Below are positions 17,160 through 25,750 of a DNA stretch of 64,000 nucleotides, piece after piece. The translations under genes were made by a program, and so were the position numbers. The notes below the pieces were generated by a model, which was given only the letters and a program-made list of their open reading frames with translations, searched no databases and was not told where the DNA came from. Position 1 is the stretch's first letter; each line of letters opens with the position of its first letter. Source of the DNA: Streptomyces griseoviridis (GTDB taxonomy: Bacteria; Actinomycetota; Actinomycetes; Streptomycetales; Streptomycetaceae); the NCBI RefSeq assembly GCF_005222485.1, contig NZ_CP029078.1, positions 8,743,501 through 8,807,500 of the forward strand. Direction: 5' to 3'.

Positions 17160-18173
17160 TTACCGGCCCTCCGTTTCCTGAGTCGCGCCCGCGCCCACGG
17201 CGGCACGGGCAGGCACCCGCGCCTCCTGGGCCGTGGCGGTGAAGACCATGGCGGTGAACGTCGAACCGATGCCGGTGGCCAGGAACAGGTAGCTGCGGCC
17301 GGGCACCAGCCGGCCCTCGTCCCGCAGCGTCACGTAGTTGACCATCAGATCGGCCGTCAGACAGTGGCTGTAGCGCGGGATGTTCTCCAGGAAGAGCTTG
17401 CCCGGCGGCCAGCGAAGGTCCTGCGCGATCTGCCCCCAGAACGTCCGGTTGGGATGGGTGGGGATCACGATGTCGATGTCGTCGAACGTGCACCCGGCCG
17501 CCTCGACGGCCTCCTCGATCAGCTCCGCCATCACCGCGGGACGCTGCTCGCCCGCCACCCGGTGCTGCTCGGGCGTCATCTCGACACCGGCCGCGTACTC
17601 CCCGAAGGTGCGCACCGCGAAGGAGCGGACCGGGTCGCCGGGACCGTTCCAGGACAGCAGGCAGGCGCCCGCCGCCTCGCCGATGACACACGAGTTGAAG
17701 ATGATCTGGAGGTCCCGGGTGAAGATCTTCTCCCCGGTCAGGATCAGCGCCTTCGCCTCCGGGTCGCCGTCCGCCCGCAGCAGCCGCCCGGCGACGTCGA
17801 TGGCCGACACCGTGCCCGCGCAGTTCTGCTGGGTCAGCGCGAACGCCGTCGCGTGCCGCAGCCCCAGCATCCCGAGCATCTCCTGCACCGGGTCGACGGT
17901 GGAGGGGCCCGCGTGCGGCACCGCGTGCGGATACACGACGTACCGGATCGCTGCCGGGTCGACCCCCGCGAGGACCTTGCGGGCCGGCGGCAGCACCAGG
18001 TCGTACAGGCTCAGACCGGGGTCGTAGCGCAGCCGGTCGAGACCGTGGATGGAGCGGAACAGATGGACCTGGGCCGGGGAGAGGCCGAAGGCCTCGGCCC
18101 GTTCCTCCACGGTCGTCTCGCGTTCCGGCAGGAAGATCTCGACGGCGTCCATCGTGAGCGTGCCGCTCAGCAT
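17160..18173 (-). CDS. KASIII-like condensing enzyme or acyltransferase
   Basis: 337-residue KASIII-family protein. Cys118 (QQNCAGT) and His240 (IPTHPNR) are present, but the third KASIII residue, Asn, is replaced by His270 in YSHCLTAD, with Asp275 close by. Altered triads of this kind occur in KASIII relatives that load starters or transfer acyl groups (PqsC, DpsC, CerJ). It could prime the second KS set, or move the finished acyl group to a sugar hydroxyl. ATG at 18173 overlaps the 2,3-dehydratase stop by 7 bp, so it belongs to the sugar-gene transcript. Confidence 0.82.
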   Translation of the reverse strand: MLSGTLTMDAVEIFLPERETTVEERAEAFGLSPAQVHLFRSIHGLDRLRYDPGLSLYDLVLPPARKVLAGVDPAAIRYVVYPHAVPHAGPSTVDPVQEMLGMLGLRHATAFALTQQNCAGTVSAIDVAGRLLRADGDPEAKALILTGEKIFTRDLQIIFNSCVIGEAAGACLLSWNGPGDPVRSFAVRTFGEYAAGVEMTPEQHRVAGEQRPAVMAELIEEAVEAAGCTFDDIDIVIPTHPNRTFWGQIAQDLRWPPGKLFLENIPRYSHCLTADLMVNYVTLRDEGRLVPGRSYLFLATGIGSTFTAMVFTATAQEARVPARAAVGAGATQETEGR

Positions 18174-19573
18174 GACGGCTCCTCTCCTGTGTCCATGGCG
18201 TACAGGCAGGCCAGCAGGGTGCGTGCCTGGACGTTGATGTAGTGGGCGTGCCGCACCAGCGAGGTCAGCTGACCGGCCGTCACCCAGCGGAAGCCCTCGG
18301 GCGCGGCCGTCGGGGCCTCCTCGGCGGTCGCCTCCACCACCAGGTAGCGGCTCTCGGCGTTCAGGAAGCGCCCGCCCTCCTCCGCGTGCACGGCCGCGTA
18401 CCTGATCCGCTCGGGCCCGGCGCGCAGCACCGTGTCCAGGAACCGCGGCCGGTGCTCGGGCGGCAGATGGGCGACGTTGCCCGGCACGCACTGCACGGTG
18501 GGCCCCAGCTCCACCGTGTCGAGGAACCCGCCCTCCACCCTGGCCTGCGCCAGGTAGTGCCGCACCCCGCCGATCCGCCGGGTCAGGAACGCCGTGACGC
18601 CCAGGCCGCGCGGCTCGAACAGGGGCTGCGTCCACGAGGTGACCTCGCGGCTGCCCGCCCGCACCGACACCGCGACGACGTCGAAGAACCGCTCGTGCGC
18701 GTGCCGGATGCGGGCCTCCTCCCGCACCCACCCCGCCACCTCGCCCAGCGGGATCAGCTCGGCCGCCACTTCGTGCCGCGCCCGCTCCCCGGTGATCCAG
18801 GACAGCAGCTCGGTGTCGGAGTGCAGCGCGCCCGGCGCCAGGTCGGGCAACGGCAGGCAGGACAGCACCGTGCGGGAGTCCATGTTGACCAGGTTGTCCC
18901 GGCGCAGCAGGGCGTGGATCTGGCCGAGCGTCAGCCAGCAGAAGTCGTCGTGCGGCTCGACCTCGCCGGACGTCTCGACGATCAGATTGCGGTTGGCCTT
19001 GCGGTAGAACCAGGAGCCGTGCTCCGACTGGAGGGTGTCCGCGACGACCCGCTCGGGCCGCTGGAAGTGGTCGAGGAAGCGCACCGGCGCCCCCTGGTGG
19101 ACCCGCGTGTAGTTGCTGCGGGTGGCCTGCACGGTGGGGGAGAGCTGGAGCAGGTTGGGGTTGCCCGGCTCCATCTTGGCCTGCATCAGGAAGTGCAGCA
19201 CCCCGTCGAACTCCTTGGCGAGGATGCCGAGGATGCCGACCTCGGGCTGGTCGATCACCGGCTGCTGCCAGGCGCCGACGGCCGCGCCCGCGGCCCGCGC
19301 CCTGAGCCCCCGCACGGTGAAGAACCGCCCGGTGCGGTGCCCGAGGTCGCCCGTGACGGGGTCGAACGACCAGGCGTCCAGCTCCGCGAAGGGGATGCGC
19401 CGCACCTCGAACCGGTGCGCCCGGTCGCGCCCGGCCAGCCAGCCGGGAAAGTCCGCGAGGGACAGGTGCGCGCCCTCGGTGGTGGCGGCGGAGCGGGCGA
19501 GCCGGCCGGGCAGCTCGGCGTTGTCCCGCGGCCGCGGTGAGTCGAGCACGGCGCTCGTGACGTGCCGGGTCAT
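18167..19573 (-). CDS. NDP-hexose 2,3-dehydratase
   Basis: 468-residue enzyme of the EvaA/TylX3/UrdS family, built of two homologous Nudix-like halves; the repeats are visible as two copies of the pattern G-x2-HFLxQA (FDGVLHFLMQAKMEPGN; GVRHYLAQARVEGG) each followed by LSPTVQ/LGPTVQ. It removes the C2 hydroxyl from NDP-4-keto-6-deoxyglucose, giving the unstable 3,4-diketo sugar that the 3-ketoreductase at 21345 then reduces. First step of 2-deoxygenation for D-olivose or a related sugar. Separated by 6 bp from the 4-ketoreductase gene upstream. Confidence 0.93.
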   Translation of the reverse strand: MTRHVTSAVLDSPRPRDNAELPGRLARSAATTEGAHLSLADFPGWLAGRDRAHRFEVRRIPFAELDAWSFDPVTGDLGHRTGRFFTVRGLRARAAGAAVGAWQQPVIDQPEVGILGILAKEFDGVLHFLMQAKMEPGNPNLLQLSPTVQATRSNYTRVHQGAPVRFLDHFQRPERVVADTLQSEHGSWFYRKANRNLIVETSGEVEPHDDFCWLTLGQIHALLRRDNLVNMDSRTVLSCLPLPDLAPGALHSDTELLSWITGERARHEVAAELIPLGEVAGWVREEARIRHAHERFFDVVAVSVRAGSREVTSWTQPLFEPRGLGVTAFLTRRIGGVRHYLAQARVEGGFLDTVELGPTVQCVPGNVAHLPPEHRPRFLDTVLRAGPERIRYAAVHAEEGGRFLNAESRYLVVEATAEEAPTAAPEGFRWVTAGQLTSLVRHAHYINVQARTLLACLYAMDTGEEPSC

Positions 19574-19579
19574 GGGTTC

Positions 19580-20368
19580 CTACCTCTCCGTTCCCAGGGG
19601 CGCGGGGGCCAGGGAGGCCGCGTACGCGTCCAGCACCCCGCGGTAGTAGTGCGGTCCGAGGACCTGATCGGCCACCTCAGGCACCAGCGCGCGCAGCCGC
19701 TCGACGCTGACGACGCACCCCGAGCCGGTGTCCCGCGGCTCGCGCCTGAAGACCAGGCCGAGCCGCCGTTCGAGATGGTCGACGACGGCCGGTACCGGTA
19801 CCGCCGTGCCCGACGCCACGTTGACGACGGTGTCGCGCAGGCCGAGCGCCAGCAGCCGGTCCACGACGGTGACCACGTCGCAGACCGCGATCAGGTCCCG
19901 GGTGGCCCGCAGATGCACCTGCACCACGCCCTCGCGCATCTGCCGCACCAGCGTCGGCAGCAACTGGTGGGGCGGCTGCCCCGGGCCGACGACATGGCTC
20001 AGCCGCAGCACCAGATGGTCGGCGCCGGACGCGCGCAGTCGCTGTTCGAGGGCGAGCTTGTGCCGCGCGTACGGGGTGCTCGCGGCCACCCGCGCGTCCT
20101 CGCGGCCCGGTGCGTCGCCGGTGCCGTACATGCCGGTGGAGGCGGTGGAGAAGAACAGCAGCCGCCGGCTCGAGGCGCGGCACGTGTCGATCGTCCGGTC
20201 GAGGAGGTCCGCCTCGCGGGCGAAGCCGCCCGGCTCGGTGGCGCTCGCCAGGGAGACCCCGGCGGCCAGGATCACCGTGTCCGGGTGGCGTTCGGCGACC
20301 GGTTCGAGGGAGCGGGCGAGGAACCCGCGCCCCACCAGCGTCCGCTGCGTGGCGCTCCGGGCGCTCAC
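19580..20368 (-). CDS. NDP-hexose 4-ketoreductase
   Basis: 262-residue extended SDR. The Rossmann turn is VGRGFLARSL, the active site S-x-YARHK (STPYARHKLA). The family matches UrdR/LanR-type 4-ketoreductases that finish D-olivose by reducing C4. GTG at 20368 overlaps the RmlB stop codon by 4 bp; the protein begins directly at the first beta-strand, slightly shorter than usual. No 3,5-epimerase and no 3-dehydratase are in the window, so the most economical end product of the pathway is D-olivose (or its C4 epimer). Stereochemistry cannot be read from sequence. Confidence 0.85.
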   Translation of the reverse strand: MSARSATQRTLVGRGFLARSLEPVAERHPDTVILAAGVSLASATEPGGFAREADLLDRTIDTCRASSRRLLFFSTASTGMYGTGDAPGREDARVAASTPYARHKLALEQRLRASGADHLVLRLSHVVGPGQPPHQLLPTLVRQMREGVVQVHLRATRDLIAVCDVVTVVDRLLALGLRDTVVNVASGTAVPVPAVVDHLERRLGLVFRREPRDTGSGCVVSVERLRALVPEVADQVLGPHYYRGVLDAYAASLAPAPLGTER

Positions 20369-21348
20369 GAGGCGCGCCTCGTACGGTCCTTGGCGGCCTT
20401 CCACCAGTCCGGGTTGTCGTGGTACCAGGCGACGGTGGCGGCGAGCCCCACGTCGAGCCCGATGCGCGGCACGAAGCCCAGCTCGTCGCGGATCTTCCCG
20501 GCGTCGAGGGAGTAGCGCAGGTCGTGGCCCTTGCGGTCGGCGACCCGGTGGATCATCGAGGCGTCGCCGCCGCACAGGGCGAGCAGCCGCTCGGTCAGGG
20601 CCAGGTTGGTCAGTTCGCTGCCGCCGCCGATGTTGTAGACCTCCCCGGCGCCGCCCCCGGTGAGCACCGTGTGCAGGGCCCGGCAGTGGTCGTCGACGTG
20701 CAGCCACTCCCGCACGTTGCCGCCGTCGCCGTAGAGCGGGACGGGCCGGCCCTCCATGAGGTGGGTGACGAAGAGCGGGATGACCTTCTCGGGGTGCTGG
20801 CGCGGCCCGTAGTTGTTGGAGCAGCGGGTCACCGACACCGACAGGCCGTGGGTGCGCCAGGCGGCGCGGGCCATCAGGTCGGAGGCCGCCTTGGACGCGG
20901 CGTAGGGCGAGTTGGGCAGCAGCGGGCTCCGCTCGGTCCAGGAGCCCTCGGCGATGGAGCCGTACACCTCGTCGGTGGAGACGTGCACCATCCGCTGCAC
21001 GCCCGTCGCCCGACAGGCGTCGAGCAGGTTCTGGGTGCCGCTCACGTTGGTGCGCACGAACTCCGCCGCGGACACCAGCGACCGGTCCACATGCGACTCC
21101 GCCGCGAAGTGCACCACCGCGTCGTGGCCCGGCAGCACGTCGAGGAGCAGCGGCAGGTCGCAGATGTCGCCCTTGACGACGTCGAGACGGCCGTGCCCCT
21201 CGGGCAGGTTGGCGAGGTCGCCCGCGTAGGTCAGTTTGTCGACGACGGTGACCCGGGCGTTGCCGGTCCCCGGCCAGGCGCCGTCCAGCACACGGCGGAC
21301 ATAGGCCGAGCCGATGAAACCCGCCCCGCCGGTGACGAGGATCCTCAT
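20365..21348 (-). CDS. rmlB: dTDP-glucose 4,6-dehydratase
   Basis: 327-residue extended SDR that turns NDP-glucose into NDP-4-keto-6-deoxyglucose. Motifs: GGAGFIGS at the N-terminus, STDEVYG and YAASKA active site, the catalytic Asp-Glu pair being part of TDEVYG, and RCSNNYGPRQHPEK. ATG at 21348 has AAGGAG and overlaps the upstream 3-ketoreductase stop (ATGA). Second enzyme of the cluster's deoxysugar route after RmlA. Confidence 0.95.
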   Translation of the reverse strand: MRILVTGGAGFIGSAYVRRVLDGAWPGTGNARVTVVDKLTYAGDLANLPEGHGRLDVVKGDICDLPLLLDVLPGHDAVVHFAAESHVDRSLVSAAEFVRTNVSGTQNLLDACRATGVQRMVHVSTDEVYGSIAEGSWTERSPLLPNSPYAASKAASDLMARAAWRTHGLSVSVTRCSNNYGPRQHPEKVIPLFVTHLMEGRPVPLYGDGGNVREWLHVDDHCRALHTVLTGGGAGEVYNIGGGSELTNLALTERLLALCGGDASMIHRVADRKGHDLRYSLDAGKIRDELGFVPRIGLDVGLAATVAWYHDNPDWWKAAKDRTRRAS

Positions 21349-22376
21349 GAGTACTCCTTTCCGGAAAGGGATGCCTGGGCGGGCGCGTGTTCCGCGGCGC
21401 GCCGCACGTCGGCGAGCAACTCGGCCTGGAGCAGCGCGGCCTCCTCGGCGCGACCGACGGGACTGGGCGGGCCGCCGGGCCTGGCGGCGCGCACCGCGCG
21501 GGCGAACTCCCGTACGGAGTTCGCCACTTGGTCGTCCGGTTCGAGCACGACCCGCCGGCTCGCGGTGCCGCGCGTGACGCGCAGCACCGGGCGGTGGTCG
21601 GCGGCCGGGGTGAAGGCGTGGTCGACGCTGATCCGGCCCTCGTCGCCCCGCAGTTCGTAGGCCGAGCGGTAGCCGTGGTCGAGGCCGAAGTCCAGGTGCG
21701 CGTGGACCCCGGCCGCGCTGGTCAGCAGCACGCCGCCCGCGAGGTCGACGCCGGGGCCGCCGGGACCCGGGCTCAGCACCGCGCCCGCCACCCGCAGCCC
21801 GGCGCCGAGGAAGTGCAGCGCGGCCCGCACCGGGTACACGCCGACGTCCCACAGCGCGCCGCCGCCCAGCTCAGGCACCAGTCGGATGTCGCCCGCGGGG
21901 CGGCGCGGCACCTCGAACGCCGCCGCGAACGACCGCGGTTCACCGATCGCGCCGTCCGCGACCAGCCGGCGCACCGCCGCGTGCTGCGCGTGGTGGACGA
22001 ACATCACGTTCTCCCGCAGCACCAGACGGCGGTCCCTGGCAAGCGCGAACAGCGCGCGCGCCCGGTCCGGGTCGGTGGTCAGCGGCTTCTCGGCGAGCAC
22101 GTGCTTGCCCGCGCGCAGCGCCGCCGCCACCCACTCGGCGTGCAGCGCCACCGGCAGCGGCACGTACACCGCCTCCACGTCCGGCAGCGAGACCAGCTCC
22201 GCGTAGTCGGCCACCACCCGGCAGCCGTACGGCATCGCGGTGCGCGCCGCCTTCTCCTCGTCGCGGCTGGCGACGGCGGCGACCTCGGTCTCCCCGGACG
22301 CCGCCATCGCGGGCAGCAGCCGGCGCCGCGCGATGTCCGCGCAGCCCAGCACGCCGATGCGGACGGGGTGCGTCAC
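21345..22376 (-). CDS. NDP-hexose 3-ketoreductase (Gfo/Idh/MocA family)
   Basis: 343-residue oxidoreductase with N-terminal Rossmann motif GVLGCADIARRR, the conserved EKPL motif (LAEKPLTTD) of the GFO/IDH/MocA family and a C-terminal alpha/beta domain. This is the UrdT/LanT-type enzyme that reduces C3 of the 3,4-diketo sugar formed by the 2,3-dehydratase; equatorial reduction leads to olivose. GTG at 22376 overlaps RmlA's stop, keeping the tight coupling of the sugar operon. Confidence 0.9.
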   Translation of the reverse strand: MTHPVRIGVLGCADIARRRLLPAMAASGETEVAAVASRDEEKAARTAMPYGCRVVADYAELVSLPDVEAVYVPLPVALHAEWVAAALRAGKHVLAEKPLTTDPDRARALFALARDRRLVLRENVMFVHHAQHAAVRRLVADGAIGEPRSFAAAFEVPRRPAGDIRLVPELGGGALWDVGVYPVRAALHFLGAGLRVAGAVLSPGPGGPGVDLAGGVLLTSAAGVHAHLDFGLDHGYRSAYELRGDEGRISVDHAFTPAADHRPVLRVTRGTASRRVVLEPDDQVANSVREFARAVRAARPGGPPSPVGRAEEAALLQAELLADVRRAAEHAPAQASLSGKEYS

Positions 22377-23446
22377 CGCTCTCCCCCGACCTGGACGCGG
22401 CTGTGGTCCCCGATCACCAGGCGCTGGCGGTCGCCGTCGTCGGTGACCGGGCCGACCACCGCGAACCGTCCGATGACCGAGCCGTGCAGCCGGTCGACCC
22501 GGTGGATCTCCGCGCCGTCGAGCACGATCGAGTAGCCCAGGCGTGAGCCGCCCAGCGAGCAGTCGCGGCCCACCGAGGTGTGCGGGCCGATCACGCAGTC
22601 CTCGACCAGGGTGCCCGCCCCGATGATCGCCGGGCCCTCGATCCTGGACCGCGTGACCTGGGCGCCGGGCTCCACGACGACCGCGCCGTCCAGCTCGCTG
22701 GCCCCGTCCACGGCGCCGTCGACGCGCCGCACCAGGCCGTCGAGGAGCTTGCGGTTGCACTCCAGGACGTCGTCGATGCGGCCGGTGTCCTTCCAGTAGC
22801 CGCGGTAGCGGCCGGCCCGCACCTCCGCGCCGTCGGTGACCAGCCACTGGATCGCGTCGGTGATCTCCAGCTCGCCCCGGGCGCTGGGCCCGATCGCGTC
22901 GATCGCCCGGTGGATCGCGGAGGTGAAGAAGTACACGCCGGTCAGGGCGAGGTCGCTGCGCGCGTCGCGGGGCTTCTCGACCAGCCGGCGCACCGTGCCG
23001 TCCGGGTCCATCTCGACCACCCCGAAGGCGGACGGGTCGGCGACCTTGTGCACGACCACGTACGCCCGGGGGCGCAGCCGGGCGAACTCCTCGGCCGCCT
23101 CCGCGACGCCCCCGACGAGCATGCAGTCGCCGAGGTACATCACGAAGTCGTCGTCGCCCAGGAAGTCACGGGCCACCCGGACGCAGTCGGCGAGGCCGCG
23201 CGGCTTGTCCTGGCGCAGATAGGTGAGCCGGGCGCCGAGCCGGCTGCCGTCGCCGAGCACCGCGGTGATCTCCGGCTCCCAGTCGCCGACCACGACGCCG
23301 ATGTCGCTCACGCCGAGCGCGACGATGTTCTCCAGGACGTGTTCGAGCACCGGCTTGTTGGCGACCGGGATGAGCTGCTTGGGCATGGAGTGGCTGAACG
23401 GCCGCAGGCGGGTGCCCGCCCCGCCCGACAGCACCAGGGCTTTCAT
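22373..23446 (-). CDS. rmlA: Glucose-1-phosphate thymidylyltransferase (long form)
   Basis: 357-residue nucleotidyltransferase that makes dTDP-glucose. The N-terminal signature is LSGGAGTRLRPFSHSMPKQL, the sugar site YLGDCML, and VEKP follows. The C-terminal third has a left-handed beta-helix (repeats such as IIGAGTLVEDCVIG), the long form found in antibiotic clusters such as urdamycin's UrdG. First step of the deoxysugar pathway. Confidence 0.94.
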   Translation of the reverse strand: MKALVLSGGAGTRLRPFSHSMPKQLIPVANKPVLEHVLENIVALGVSDIGVVVGDWEPEITAVLGDGSRLGARLTYLRQDKPRGLADCVRVARDFLGDDDFVMYLGDCMLVGGVAEAAEEFARLRPRAYVVVHKVADPSAFGVVEMDPDGTVRRLVEKPRDARSDLALTGVYFFTSAIHRAIDAIGPSARGELEITDAIQWLVTDGAEVRAGRYRGYWKDTGRIDDVLECNRKLLDGLVRRVDGAVDGASELDGAVVVEPGAQVTRSRIEGPAIIGAGTLVEDCVIGPHTSVGRDCSLGGSRLGYSIVLDGAEIHRVDRLHGSVIGRFAVVGPVTDDGDRQRLVIGDHSRVQVGGER

Positions 23447-23489
23447 GGAAAATGCCTCCTCGTGCGGCCGAGTGCTCCGGCCGTCGCGG

Positions 23490-24635
23490 TCACAACTTCT
23501 CGAGCACGCCCACCAGTTCGGCCGGCGGCGGCATCTCGGAGATCTCCTGGGCCAGCGCGTCGGCCCGTTCGGCGTACGAGGGCCGGGTGAGCAGCTCGCG
23601 GCAGGACTCCGCGACGCGTTCGCGGCCGGCCTCGGCGGGCTGGAGGGTGAGGGCCGCGCCGTGCTCGGCCAGGCGCCGGGTCGGGGGGCCGAGGATGCCC
23701 CACTGGGGCAGCAGCAGTTGGGGGACGCCCGCGTTCATCGCGTTCAGGGTGGTGACCCCGCCCGCGTGGCCCACCAGCAGGTCGCAGGTGCGCAGCACGA
23801 CGTCCAGCGGCACCCAGCCGGCCCGCACACCCGGGAGTTCGGCCCGCAGGTCGGCGGCCACGCTCTCCGGCGCGGCGATCACCACCTCCGCGTCCAGGGC
23901 GGTCACGTCGAGCGCCAGGTCGCGCAGGAACACGTACGCCTCGCGCAGGTAGGCGGTGCCGTCGTCGTTGGCGACCCGGCTGCCGGCCGTCACACAGACC
24001 CGGGTCCGCTCGCCGCGGGTGTACATCCACGGTTCGAGGGCGCGCTGGGTGTTGGCCGGGCGGCAGGCCATCGGATGGGCGGGGGCCGCGTCCGGGGGCC
24101 GCAGGCTCGGCGGGCAGACGTCGATGAAGAGATCGGGCACGGGCAGCCCGGAGAGGCCGGACGAGGTCAGCTCGGGGGCGAGTTCACTCTCCCCGCCCGG
24201 ATCGATCCGGGTCGCCTCGACGGCGTCCCAGGCGTGCCGCACATAGGGCACGCCCAGCCGGTGGGCGAGCAGCCCGGCCGCGTACATCATGGTGCCGCCG
24301 ACCACCAGGTCGGGCCGCCAGTCGTGGGCGAGCGCGGTGAGCGCGTCCAGGGTGGCCGCCGCCATCCGCCCGAACCAGCGCCCGGTGAAGTCCGGTTGCT
24401 CGTCGGGGTCGGTCGGCGGCGTCACGGGAGCGCCGTCGCGGTCGCGGTAGATGAAGTCGCGCAGGGGCGTGGACGTCATGGAGACGGCGGGCAGGCCGAC
24501 CCCGGCGGTCACCGGCACGATGTCGGCGACGGAGGCCATCAGGACCTCGTGCCCCGCCCCGCGCGCCGCGTTCGCGAGCGGGGCCAGCGCGAACACCGTG
24601 GCGGCGCTGCCGCCCGCGACGAAGAGGATCTTCAC
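23490..24635 (-). CDS. GT1-family glycosyltransferase (UrdGT2/LanGT2-like)
   Basis: 381-residue GT-B glycosyltransferase, the only one in the window. N-terminal acceptor domain starts VKILFVAGGSAATVFALAPL; the C-terminal nucleotide-sugar motif is VGHAGGVTTLNAMNAGVPQ with the catalytic-domain His-x-Gly. GTG at 24635 has GGGAGC upstream and overlaps the carboxylase epsilon gene by 4 bp. With a single transferase and an olivose-type pathway beside an angucycline core, 9-C-olivosylation of the aglycone, as done by UrdGT2, is the likeliest role. C- versus O-transfer cannot be told from this reading. Confidence 0.9.
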   Translation of the reverse strand: MKILFVAGGSAATVFALAPLANAARGAGHEVLMASVADIVPVTAGVGLPAVSMTSTPLRDFIYRDRDGAPVTPPTDPDEQPDFTGRWFGRMAAATLDALTALAHDWRPDLVVGGTMMYAAGLLAHRLGVPYVRHAWDAVEATRIDPGGESELAPELTSSGLSGLPVPDLFIDVCPPSLRPPDAAPAHPMACRPANTQRALEPWMYTRGERTRVCVTAGSRVANDDGTAYLREAYVFLRDLALDVTALDAEVVIAAPESVAADLRAELPGVRAGWVPLDVVLRTCDLLVGHAGGVTTLNAMNAGVPQLLLPQWGILGPPTRRLAEHGAALTLQPAEAGRERVAESCRELLTRPSYAERADALAQEISEMPPPAELVGVLEKL

Positions 24636-25060
24636 AGTGCTCCCTGCCGGGCGCGTCGGGGCGGCCTGGCCGCCTGCCAGCTGTGGGCGGTGCGGTAGCC
24701 GTGGCCGCGGTCGGGCCTGCGCCACCGGGGCGCGGGCCGCGCCGGACGGCCGTCGGCGAGGGCGCCGGCCGCCCCGGCGGCGGCCGCGCGGGCCAGCAGC
24801 ACGGTGACCACGGCCGCGAGTTCCTCCGCGGTGGGCCGTCCCCTGTCCACCCGGATCAGGCCCGTGAGGGGCTCGGGCTCCGGGGCGGGGGCGACGGGCG
24901 CGGGCGCCGGGGCCGCCGTCGGCGCGGCGCCCGCGCCGTCGTCCGCCGGGACGGTCAGGAGGCCGGGGCAGACGATCACGACGTCGGTGACGCGGACGGG
25001 CGCGTCCGGGGTCTCGGTGGACGTGGCGTGGGAATGCTGGAGCAGGCCGGTGGCCGGCAC
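24632..25060 (-). CDS. Acyl-CoA carboxylase epsilon subunit
   Basis: 142-residue protein whose core (LIRVDRGRPTAEELAAVVTV then LLARAA) and C-terminal Trp motif (RWRRPDRG, HSW) match the small epsilon subunits that stabilise actinobacterial acyl-CoA carboxylases. It is longer than the usual 60-90 residues because of an Ala/Pro-rich N-terminal extension of about 60 residues. GTG at 25060 follows AGGGGGA. It has no catalysis of its own; it should bind the beta subunit encoded at 14726 to raise malonyl-CoA supply. The two are nearly 9 kb apart but in the same transcription direction. Confidence 0.82.
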   Translation of the reverse strand: MPATGLLQHSHATSTETPDAPVRVTDVVIVCPGLLTVPADDGAGAAPTAAPAPAPVAPAPEPEPLTGLIRVDRGRPTAEELAAVVTVLLARAAAAGAAGALADGRPARPAPRWRRPDRGHGYRTAHSWQAARPPRRARQGAL

Positions 25061-25102
25061 GGGGTCCCCCTGTCGTAGGCGTGGCGGTGGGTCGGGCTGC
25101 GG

Positions 25103-25678
25103 TCAGACGCGGTAGGGCCGGGCCTGCCGCCCCGCGCGGAGGGCGTCCGCCCACCACACGAGCTGGTCGAACATCGTCTTGGCGGCGGCGTCGCAGCCGG
25201 CCGGCTCCACGGGGAACTCGCCCTGCTCGCCGATGTGCTCCCAGACGTTGTGGAAGCTGACGGTGTCGCGCACGCCGACGGTGTGCGTCTCGGCGAACAC
25301 CTGGCGCAGCTGCTCCACCGCCCGCAGGCCGCCGGCCATGCCGCCGTAGGAGACGAAGCCCACCGGCTTGGCCTGCCACTCGGCGCGGAAGCAGTCGATC
25401 GCGGTCTTCAGGGGCGCGGGGAAGCTGTGGTTGTACTCGGGCGTCACCACCACGAAGGCGTCCGCCCTCGCCAGGCGCGGCGCCAGCGCGGTCACCTGCG
25501 GGGAGTCGGCGTCGAGGTCGCTCGGCAGGTCGGCCTCGGCCAGGTCGACGACGTCGACGTCCAGGCCGCCGTGGTGGCGGGCCCGGTCGGTCAGCCAGGC
25601 CGCGACGAGCGGCGCGACCCGCCCCGAGCGGGTGCTTCCCACGATCACGGCCAGGCGCAGCGGAACGGTGTCGGACAC
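25103..25678 (-). CDS. NADPH-dependent FMN reductase
   Basis: 191-residue flavodoxin-fold reductase. FMN phosphate loop GSTRSGRVAP lies near residue 14 and the TPEYNHSFPAPLKTAIDC segment is diagnostic of the family. GTG at 25678 with GGGAGGA upstream. It may feed reduced flavin to a partner oxygenase or reduce the quinone of the angucycline product. The two FAD hydroxylases of the cluster use NADPH directly, so its partner is not obvious within the window. Confidence 0.9.
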   Translation of the reverse strand: MSDTVPLRLAVIVGSTRSGRVAPLVAAWLTDRARHHGGLDVDVVDLAEADLPSDLDADSPQVTALAPRLARADAFVVVTPEYNHSFPAPLKTAIDCFRAEWQAKPVGFVSYGGMAGGLRAVEQLRQVFAETHTVGVRDTVSFHNVWEHIGEQGEFPVEPAGCDAAAKTMFDQLVWWADALRAGRQARPYRV

Positions 25679-25750
25679 GGGTTTCCTCCCGGAGGGTGGG
25701 GTGAGGGGCTTGTCTGGGCACGGCGTGCGGCGTGCGGCGTGCGGCGGCGG

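Noticed and set aside
24632..25060. Reading this gene as a meaningless Ala/Pro-rich frame
   Set aside because: The conserved IRVDRGRPTAEELAAVV core and C-terminal Trp motif identify an acyl-CoA carboxylase epsilon subunit, and it overlaps the glycosyltransferase gene by 4 bp.
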